Shown: piece after piece, positions 56,591-64,000 of the stretch | How the letters are laid out: each line of letters begins with the position of its first letter | How positions within the stretch are numbered: the stretch's first letter is position 1 | Source: Candidatus Thorarchaeota archaeon | GTDB lineage: Archaea > Asgardarchaeota > Thorarchaeia > Thorarchaeales > Thorarchaeaceae | Length of the DNA: 64,000 nucleotides | Assembly (NCBI GenBank): GCA_008080745.1 | Contig: SHMX01000004.1 | Coordinates: forward strand, 352,704-416,703 | Direction: 5' to 3' | Made by a program: the position numbers and the translations under genes | The notes under the pieces: model-generated | Seen by the model: the letters and a program-made list of their open reading frames with translations, nothing else | The model's database searches: none | Told to the model about the DNA's origin: nothing

Positions 56591-56600
56591 CTTTTATATG
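56591..56600 (+). promoter_or_regulatory. TATA-box promoter of the beta-helix gene
   Basis: CTTTTATATG lies about 50 bases before the ATG at 56642, and GGAGGAG (56630-56636) is a strong ribosome-binding site. The remaining 56335-56590 is AT-rich with no other feature seen. Confidence 0.65.
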
Positions 56601-56641
56601 CCTTTTACGAAACTACTTATTGAATCCTTGGAGGAGCTCGC

Positions 56642-59600
56642 ATGAACAGTAGTACGCCTTATTTCAAGATTGGAATCACATTATGCTTTGCCTTAGTTTT
56701 AGTTCTGAGTAGCTCTACGGTTACAGTAGATCAACCAACTAACACTCTGAACGAAATTGATGGGGTTGTAGATAGTGCAGTCATCAGTTCAACATCCGGC
56801 GATATTTATTCTGGATCCGGTGACTGGGTTATTGATCAGTATACGGAATATATTAGCGAGAATGTTGCAGTCGATGGTGATATACTCATCAAAGATAACG
56901 GAACGTTAGTTTTACAAGATACTACAATATCACTCACGGTTAGTGGGTCACTTGTGAATGTAAGTGATGGTGGCTATCTTGAATCATCAATCGATAGTTC
57001 TCTTTCTGCTGATGTTGCTGGATACTTCAACTTCAGCATCTACGGAAATGTGTCAATGACTGACACCAACATCAAGGGTTTTGATGAAATTACAATGAAA
57101 AACAATACCCTTAATGCGACGTTCACAAATTGTGAGTTTCAAAATGCTACGGGAAATATCAAGGTTAGTAGTGTTCATTCAGCCCATTTTGATACCTGTT
57201 ATTTCCATCATATTAACTGCTCAGGCTATTTCATAGACGGATTTAATTTTATTATAGAGAATTGTAAATTTGGATCCTTTGAAGGTCCAGGAACTGTTCC
57301 ATCACCACATGCGCAAAAAGGACTCATACATTCCGATGTTTCATTCGGCTACGTTAAAGTACTCTCAAATGATTTCTATGCAGTAGATACCTATGGTACA
57401 TCTAAGGGAGATGTAATAGATATTGGTACGATAATTGGTAATGTTACAATATCGGATAATCGTTTTGTCAGGTGTGGTGATTTTCTATCCACAATAATCA
57501 AAGTGCAAGACGTGGAAGCAGTAATCTCACGAAATCGTATAATTAGCTCAACTGCCACCCGTGCTATTTACCTTATAGCTGCAAACAACACTATTGCGGA
57601 AAGGAATCTAATTTGGAATCATACAGGTTCAGCTATCTCGCTATGGCTCGGAAATAGCACCGTACGATGGAATAACATACTTGATAACTCTGGTAATGGA
57701 ATAGACTTAGATGATGCTGACGGTGCACTTGTTCATGGAAACGCTATATTTTCAAACAACATTGGTCTAAAGGTCAGTGCTGAAACAGCTGCTCCCACTA
57801 TCTATCTCAATGGCTTTCTTGATAACGCGCAACATGCTGTTGATTATAATAATGATGACGCCATAACTTGGGATAATGGAACAATTGGCAATCTCTGGGA
57901 CAATTTCACTGGCACAGCTGAAACAGGAAACATCTGGATTGGAGATTCTTCCTTTAGCCCCCATGAAAATATTACTGATTCCTATCCTAGTTTGATGATA
58001 GGTGAACTTCCACCATCTTCTGGTACATGGGATACTGATATTCCCAACATGTTTATGGGAAACGACTTGACAATAGATGGTAATGTGGATGTCACCGGAC
58101 CAGGTGGAGCTATCTTACTCTTCTCAAATTCATTATCCTGTGGTGCTTCGAACACCTTCACCTTTGGTGAGAATTCGATCTTCTGGATTCAAGAGTCTGA
58201 GGTCACAACCGCAAATCCAACAGACGAGATGGGAGATTTTCATTTCAATGATATCTTTTACTTTGGAGCGGTTCAGTCTTCGATAAGCAATATCGGTCAT
58301 GATTTCAATCAAGATGACTTTACAATTTCAGCTAGGTTTGTTGATATAGAATATTCTACATTTTCCGACATTCCTGGTATAACCATCTCTGCACACTCCG
58401 ATTATGAATGGAGAGATCACTGGACACCTATTGATCTTTGTAGTGTTCAGAATAACATATTTGAGGACATCAAAGCTGACAGTTCAAATACCAATGTCTT
58501 CACGCTTGAATGGCCAAGTATTGATTTCATCAACAATACCGTTGAAGCTAGAGATCCAGACAGGACTGTTACAATCGAACCGTATATTCCACTTGACAAC
58601 AGCTATAATCAATCCATCACGATAGATAGCTGCAATATCTCTAATGCTATTCTAAATGTGACAGTGGTCAGTTCTGAATATACAATGGTAGATATCACAA
58701 ACTGTGAATTCGGTCAAGGTGGTCTCTTTAGAGCTATGGAAACATTTGGCGAACAGACTCCTCAAGTGTACAGTGTCAATAATTCCGTATTATCGGGCGA
58801 TTTCGATATTAGAGGTCTCAATTATCTGGGAACTCAGTACTATTTAGATGTAGTATTTGATAATAATATCTTTAGTGGAGATTGCCTGATGTTCTATATC
58901 GATAGTTGTAGTGGAGATAATAACACATTCAATAATCAGTTATGGATTGACGATACCCTGAATTGCGTCATATCCGGTAGTGAAGCAAATGGTAACGTCT
59001 ATCTGAGAGGGCCTTCATATCACGTCACTTTCCAAGATACTTTCTTTGAATCTGCAACGATTTATGTTGGAAGTGGTGGTGTAAATTACACAACCTTCGA
59101 TAATTGTTCTTTTGACAGCATCTCATGGAACTTCTACAGCGGAACTTACTACTTTGAAATAACCGATAGCACATTTTACAGTGGTTTCGTTGCAGATACT
59201 GGTTTTCCTGATGGGGTTCACAATGTAACAATTGAAAACAGCGAGTTTTACATGAGTGGGGATGAAGCCATCTTCATCGATGATGGTGATAATGCAACAA
59301 TCATAGGTAACACAATTATCAATGCAAGTAACGGTATCCGAATTCGATATGGTAAGAATCCAATCGTTGCTGGGAATAATATTGCTAATATTTCTGGTAC
59401 TGCAATAAACGTAGACTCATCCGCAAGCACAGCTTGGATAGCAAATAATCAGATATTCAATGCTACTTCAAATGGCATCAGTACTGGTGGTTTGGATAAT
59501 GGTTCTCTAATAGCTGACAACAGTATTGAACTAGTTGGAGGTTATGGTATTCGTGTACAAGGCTATGATGTTGCTGGTCATAGCTATTTCATTACCGTCC

Positions 59601-62600
59601 AGAACAACATTATTACGAATTGCTCAGGTGATGGTATGTATCTGGTTGATTTGCATAACGCATCAATCTACAATAACAGAATTACTGACAGTGGAGATTA
59701 TGGTTTTAAGAGTGACTTGAGTTACAGTTCCATATTCTGGATGAATGTACTCTACGATAATCAGGATGGTAACTTCTTCGGCACTGGAAGCTTTGTCTTT
59801 GACAATGGAACTCACGGGAATTTCTGGGGCCCTTCAGGACCTGGGGGATCAGAATACTGCGACAGCTATAGTACTGGAGGCAATCCATGGATTGCAGATG
59901 TACCATACGAAGTGACATCTGGCTACTACGACAATAATGCGTTACTTCTAAGCATGCCACAATTCCTCTCATATTCAAATGAAATTGAAGATATTTGGGG
60001 AGTGAATTTCCATCTTATTGCATTGAACTGCTCAGCTTTTCCACAACAAGAAATGTACATTTTTGACGGTGGAAATATGACACTGATTGGAACATATGTT
60101 GAGTTTCAATCTGATGCAGCAACTATTCAACCAATTATTGTCGAAGATGGTTGTTCTTTGACTCTTATGAACGGTGCAATATTCACTGCTAACAACACTG
60201 ATACCACCTATGGATTCTACCTAGAGATAGGCTCGTGGTTGGAAATCGATAATGCATCAATATACCGCTGCGGTTATGGAGATGGAAATGCTGGTCTCTT
60301 TGTGAATTCGACTGGGGTCTCATTTAATGAGGTAAGTATCCATGATTCACCTATTGGAATGGAACTATATCAAGTCAGTTTTGAATTGAGTACTATCTCG
60401 TTCTATGACTGTGAGACTGCACTTCTGATAAACGACTGTACTCTCTGCAATGTCACTGACATATACAACGAGAATGTTGACCTTGGTGTCAATATCACAT
60501 CTTCATCAGAATGTACGATTCAATTGGTAGACTTCACAATGTGCACCAACTATGGTGTTTGGATCAGCTCTGGTTCACCCGATAACAACATTATCGATAA
60601 CAAGTTCGTTGCCATCTCTGGCACAGGACTCTACATCGCATCCAGCGGTACAGATGTCTATCTTAATGCTTTTATTGAAAACGGATGGCATATCGATGAG
60701 TCGGGATCGGTAACCAATACATACACCAACGGTACTTTTGGCAATTTCTACTATGATTATGATGGGGTAGATGACGATGGAGATCTCATTGGTGATACAC
60801 CTTACAGTTCAGCAATATCTGATATCGTAGACAATCAACCTCTCATGGTATTTGGTGCTCTACCTACTTCGACGGGATGGACTGTTGATAGATTTACCAT
60901 CGCTTTGAATACCAACTTCACTATGAATGGACACGTGGATGTCTATGAAGAACTCTATCTAGAAGGCACTCGACTATGGATGAACTCTTCTGAGACTGCA
61001 ACCTATAGGACGATTACAGTCTGTGATGGTGGCAAAATCCACATCACGAATGCAACTCTCAGAGCTATCAATTCTAGCTATCGCTACAAGATTACTGCGA
61101 ATATCGGTTCTGAAGTCTATGTTGTTGATACCTACCTGATTAATCAGCATTGGTTGTTGAGTCGGACACTCGATTTGACATTGACTAATGTAACATGGAT
61201 CGATGTCTATGATGGTGTCGCATTATTAGGTGGAGGAACTGGTGATTACGTGTTTGAAAACTGCACAGTTAATGGTGCTGAACACCACGGAATTTTCATA
61301 GATGCCTTTAGCAACATCACAATTCGGGATTGGTTCTTCTATTCAGTTGATGATATGGCTATTCGCACCGAAGGAACCGATGTAACCATAGAAGACATCT
61401 TTGTCTATTCCTGTGAGACCGGAGTATACTACGACCATACTGGTGGTATCTTGACAGTAAGAAATTCCGTATTTAATGATACAAACTACTGTCTCACTGG
61501 AAATACCGCTGTCACCATTCTCGTGGATAATGTAAACGGGTACTTCATTGGTACATCTGGTATCAGAACCTATTACGTAGATAATGCTACAATCATAAAC
61601 ACCCACATTGAGATGACTGGTAGTGGTACGTCCTTTGAATTGGACAGCTATACGACTCACTTTGAATTGTATAATCTGTACGGATTCAATGGTTCTAATG
61701 GAGTACTCATTGATGACTACTCTTACGGAACAATAGATCTGTGTGAGTTCTACAACTTCTCAATGGGAATCAGACTTTATGGACCAGTAGAAGTCAATAT
61801 CACTAACTCTTTGCTCTATGGATGTGGAACTGGCTTCGAGGGTTACTTTGATTGTTCAGCGTATGTGATTGGAAACACATTCCAATACTGCGATGATGCA
61901 GTCGATGTGCACACTCTGACTGATTCGTACTTTATGGATTTGATTATTGAGAACTGTGAATATGGTATTACCACAAGCAACACATTCAATGATGTTGTTA
62001 TTGCTGGAAATACATACCTGGATACAACCTATCCTATTCACATCAGTCATAGTCACAATTTCATCATCGAGAACGAGATCATTGCGTCTTGCAGTTATGC
62101 TATCAGTCTTGATGACACCCACAATGTGACTATCCGTAATGTGGATGTTACTACAGCATCTGCTACGGGTCTGCATCTGAAGAATTACAACAATCTTACA
62201 GTGATTGATGTGACTCTTGACGGATGTGATCAAGGTTTCTATATCGGTTCGATTGACACCTCTGGAACTGGCGGCGGATTGTATCTGAACGAAACCGTCT
62301 TGACCAATTGCGATGTTGGTCTGTATCTAGTTGAACCTTATCTGACCATGAGAGACTGTACTATGTCTAGCATTGGAACTACAGGAATCGAGTACTACGA
62401 TGTCTATGGCACAGATATCCATATTGACATTGATACTAGTAACACGCTTGAAGGATTACCAATCTACTCGTTCTATAACGTGTCAGATATAACAACTTCA
62501 GGTTTCGAAACCTACTCCTTTGCAGTTATCGAGTCCAGTAATGTAACGATTGTGTCTGCAGAATTCCATAACTTTGATAATATGTTCATCCGGTATTCTG

Positions 62601-63958
62601 ACAATGTCACACTTGCAAACTCGACGGTGAACACTGATTTGGATCTGTCTGGTGATGACTACTATTTCATCGGCAACACCTTTGATGATACAATCATCAA
62701 CTTCATTTCCAACTCTCAGAACTTTACCTTCACTCTCAATGCCTTCAAGACATCTTACTACTTTGATGATTCATTCAGAGTGACTGATCTGCACTTCAAC
62801 GCATCAGAATATGGCAACTACTGGTACAATCATGATGGCACAGATTCTGACCATGATGGAATTGGAGATGACCCGTTCAGGCTTCCAGGCCATGTTTCTA
62901 ATCTGTACGATTACCTGCCTCTTATGGCTAACCCAGTCTCATACACTGCATACTTGACCCTTCATGCTCCAAGCGATACTGCATTGCTCTCTGGTCTTGC
63001 AAATGTATCAGTCACTGTTGATGTGGTGGTTGGATTCTATTATGAGGGTTCAGTGTCGATTGTGACCAGTATAACTCTGAACGGAACTGAGGTTCATAGT
63101 GCTGCTGATGGGAGTATCGAGTTTGACCTTGATACAAGTGTCTATGGTGACGGCTTGTACATCTTAAAGGTGACTACAACTGTTAATTCGATTGACGAGT
63201 TTACTGATGAGATTCAAGTCACTCTCGATAATACTGGTCCAAATCTCGTGGTATCTATCGAGGATGAGACCGTCACCACAGATGACAATCCCTATTGGAC
63301 AGTAGATGTAGAGGATGACATTTCAGATCTCCTCTGGATTGCAGCTTATCTTGATGGTGTATTGTTTGACAACGATACTGAATGGGGTCAGACAGGTACT
63401 CTCTCTTTCAGTCCTGAATTCACATCTGAGAAGAGCTATGAACTCTGTCTACGTTCAATGGACGAACTTGGCAACATTGGTGAGGTCAACCTGACAGTCT
63501 ACTATGACACCTCAGCGCCTCAACTTTCCTCTCCTGCTGATATCAGCTATGAGGTTGGAACCAGTGGTCAAACAATAACTTGGGAGGTAAGTGACCTAAC
63601 CCCTCAGAACTACAGTATCACACTAGATGGTAGTCTCTGGCAGGACGGGGATTGGGAAGGAGATGATATCATCACAAACGTCAGTGGACTACTGGTTGGA
63701 GACCACACTCTTGTCATTACAGTCTATGATCGCGCTGGTTATTCAAGCACGGATACAGTTGAAGTTGAAGTGACTGATGCAAGTACAACTACTACAACTG
63801 GTACGACTGACACTACAACAACAACTACAGATGGTACGACTCCACCTCCTGATGGTGAGATTTCACCGATGATGATTGCATTGGTTTTCGGTGGACTCGG
63901 TGCAGGTATTGTCATTGTTATCATCGTACTCAAAATGAAAAAGAGTGACAGTGCATAA
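56642..63958 (+). CDS. Giant right-handed beta-helix (NosD/PbH1 repeat) surface protein
   Basis: A 2438-residue surface protein. After a signal peptide come several arrays of PbH1 parallel beta-helix repeats (VTISDNRFVRCGDF and FIIENCKFGSF are typical turns). They are broken by NosD-like closing segments such as GNFYYDYDGVDDDGDLIGDTPY and the late NYWYNHDGTD...GIGDDPFRLPGH. Near the C-terminus are Ig-like modules (LDNTGPNLVVSIEDETVTTD and YDTSAPQLSSPADISYEVG), a Thr-rich linker and a membrane span (MMIALVFGGLGAGIVIVIIV) with a basic tail. It is likely an adhesin or glycan-binding surface protein. Start and stop are well marked by a promoter, a ribosome-binding site and a terminator. Confidence 0.85.
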   Translation: MNSSTPYFKIGITLCFALVLVLSSSTVTVDQPTNTLNEIDGVVDSAVISSTSGDIYSGSGDWVIDQYTEYISENVAVDGDILIKDNGTLVLQDTTISLTVSGSLVNVSDGGYLESSIDSSLSADVAGYFNFSIYGNVSMTDTNIKGFDEITMKNNTLNATFTNCEFQNATGNIKVSSVHSAHFDTCYFHHINCSGYFIDGFNFIIENCKFGSFEGPGTVPSPHAQKGLIHSDVSFGYVKVLSNDFYAVDTYGTSKGDVIDIGTIIGNVTISDNRFVRCGDFLSTIIKVQDVEAVISRNRIISSTATRAIYLIAANNTIAERNLIWNHTGSAISLWLGNSTVRWNNILDNSGNGIDLDDADGALVHGNAIFSNNIGLKVSAETAAPTIYLNGFLDNAQHAVDYNNDDAITWDNGTIGNLWDNFTGTAETGNIWIGDSSFSPHENITDSYPSLMIGELPPSSGTWDTDIPNMFMGNDLTIDGNVDVTGPGGAILLFSNSLSCGASNTFTFGENSIFWIQESEVTTANPTDEMGDFHFNDIFYFGAVQSSISNIGHDFNQDDFTISARFVDIEYSTFSDIPGITISAHSDYEWRDHWTPIDLCSVQNNIFEDIKADSSNTNVFTLEWPSIDFINNTVEARDPDRTVTIEPYIPLDNSYNQSITIDSCNISNAILNVTVVSSEYTMVDITNCEFGQGGLFRAMETFGEQTPQVYSVNNSVLSGDFDIRGLNYLGTQYYLDVVFDNNIFSGDCLMFYIDSCSGDNNTFNNQLWIDDTLNCVISGSEANGNVYLRGPSYHVTFQDTFFESATIYVGSGGVNYTTFDNCSFDSISWNFYSGTYYFEITDSTFYSGFVADTGFPDGVHNVTIENSEFYMSGDEAIFIDDGDNATIIGNTIINASNGIRIRYGKNPIVAGNNIANISGTAINVDSSASTAWIANNQIFNATSNGISTGGLDNGSLIADNSIELVGGYGIRVQGYDVAGHSYFITVQNNIITNCSGDGMYLVDLHNASIYNNRITDSGDYGFKSDLSYSSIFWMNVLYDNQDGNFFGTGSFVFDNGTHGNFWGPSGPGGSEYCDSYSTGGNPWIADVPYEVTSGYYDNNALLLSMPQFLSYSNEIEDIWGVNFHLIALNCSAFPQQEMYIFDGGNMTLIGTYVEFQSDAATIQPIIVEDGCSLTLMNGAIFTANNTDTTYGFYLEIGSWLEIDNASIYRCGYGDGNAGLFVNSTGVSFNEVSIHDSPIGMELYQVSFELSTISFYDCETALLINDCTLCNVTDIYNENVDLGVNITSSSECTIQLVDFTMCTNYGVWISSGSPDNNIIDNKFVAISGTGLYIASSGTDVYLNAFIENGWHIDESGSVTNTYTNGTFGNFYYDYDGVDDDGDLIGDTPYSSAISDIVDNQPLMVFGALPTSTGWTVDRFTIALNTNFTMNGHVDVYEELYLEGTRLWMNSSETATYRTITVCDGGKIHITNATLRAINSSYRYKITANIGSEVYVVDTYLINQHWLLSRTLDLTLTNVTWIDVYDGVALLGGGTGDYVFENCTVNGAEHHGIFIDAFSNITIRDWFFYSVDDMAIRTEGTDVTIEDIFVYSCETGVYYDHTGGILTVRNSVFNDTNYCLTGNTAVTILVDNVNGYFIGTSGIRTYYVDNATIINTHIEMTGSGTSFELDSYTTHFELYNLYGFNGSNGVLIDDYSYGTIDLCEFYNFSMGIRLYGPVEVNITNSLLYGCGTGFEGYFDCSAYVIGNTFQYCDDAVDVHTLTDSYFMDLIIENCEYGITTSNTFNDVVIAGNTYLDTTYPIHISHSHNFIIENEIIASCSYAISLDDTHNVTIRNVDVTTASATGLHLKNYNNLTVIDVTLDGCDQGFYIGSIDTSGTGGGLYLNETVLTNCDVGLYLVEPYLTMRDCTMSSIGTTGIEYYDVYGTDIHIDIDTSNTLEGLPIYSFYNVSDITTSGFETYSFAVIESSNVTIVSAEFHNFDNMFIRYSDNVTLANSTVNTDLDLSGDDYYFIGNTFDDTIINFISNSQNFTFTLNAFKTSYYFDDSFRVTDLHFNASEYGNYWYNHDGTDSDHDGIGDDPFRLPGHVSNLYDYLPLMANPVSYTAYLTLHAPSDTALLSGLANVSVTVDVVVGFYYEGSVSIVTSITLNGTEVHSAADGSIEFDLDTSVYGDGLYILKVTTTVNSIDEFTDEIQVTLDNTGPNLVVSIEDETVTTDDNPYWTVDVEDDISDLLWIAAYLDGVLFDNDTEWGQTGTLSFSPEFTSEKSYELCLRSMDELGNIGEVNLTVYYDTSAPQLSSPADISYEVGTSGQTITWEVSDLTPQNYSITLDGSLWQDGDWEGDDIITNVSGLLVGDHTLVITVYDRAGYSSTDTVEVEVTDASTTTTTGTTDTTTTTTDGTTPPPDGEISPMMIALVFGGLGAGIVIVIIVLKMKKSDSA

Positions 63959-63962
63959 ACTG

Positions 63963-64000
63963 AAAGTGAGCTTTCAAAGCTCACTTTTTCTTTTCTTTTT
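63963..64000 (+). terminator. Strong hairpin terminator of the beta-helix gene
   Basis: AAGTGAGC (63964-63971) pairs with GCTCACTT (63979-63986). It is followed by T-rich TTTTCTTTTCTTTTT to the window end. Confidence 0.75.

Overview
The window reads as a piece of an archaeal chromosome, AT-rich and densely coded on both strands. The archaeal call rests on a complete NurA-HerA-Mre11-Rad50 recombination operon, TATA-box promoters at the usual distance before several genes, frequent TTG starts behind strong Shine-Dalgarno sites, and very large secreted or membrane-anchored surface proteins (parallel beta-helix, thrombospondin type 3 repeats, PQQ-type propeller, leucine-rich repeats). The gene mix resembles Asgard archaea such as the Thorarchaeota, but no ribosomal marker is present, so the lineage is an inference. 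There is no rRNA, recognisable tRNA, CRISPR array or insertion sequence.

Layout. 1-5.4 kb: a three-gene operon for a cyanophycin-like polymer (synthetase, cyanophycinase, M28 peptidase). 5.5-10.4 kb: small regulators and metabolic genes (DUF134, DUF5320, HxlR, NmrA-like, pirin, GNAT) with several short palindromic or repeated motifs before start codons. 10.5-14.4 kb: a membrane protein, a secreted caspase-fold protein and an anchored sugar-dehydrogenase propeller. 14.5-23 kb: three tandem paralogous solute-binding proteins whose family-5 domain appears circularly permuted, without permease or ATPase genes. 23-24.1 kb: a tandem thioredoxin-fold protein. 24.4-31 kb: nurA-herA-mre11-rad50, joined by short gaps and overlaps. 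31-39.3 kb: a second M28 peptidase, hypotheticals, a YkgJ-type cysteine-cluster protein, a solitary DNA methyltransferase, a HemN-like radical SAM enzyme and an OB-fold protein with an RGG tail. 39.5-45.1 kb: a giant surface protein with a caspase-like His/Cys pair near its N-terminus and TSP3 repeats at its C-terminus. 45.2-50.3 kb: GNAT, a NifX-like protein with a DUF5320-like tail, a membrane protein with a zinc ribbon, and a fluoride locus (fluoride riboswitch, two crcB genes, a ClC transporter). 50.4-53.5 kb: a YwgA/YwfO-like pair and a decayed MntA-HepT toxin-antitoxin module. 53.5-64 kb: an LRR protein, an anchored PQQ propeller and a 2438-residue beta-helix surface protein.

The strongest points for follow-up are the permuted solute-binding proteins, the archaeal cyanophycin-like operon with altered catalytic motifs, the fluoride riboswitch with a ClC of unusual selectivity motif, and the two caspase-like extracellular proteins. 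All functions come from motifs read by eye; no database search was run.
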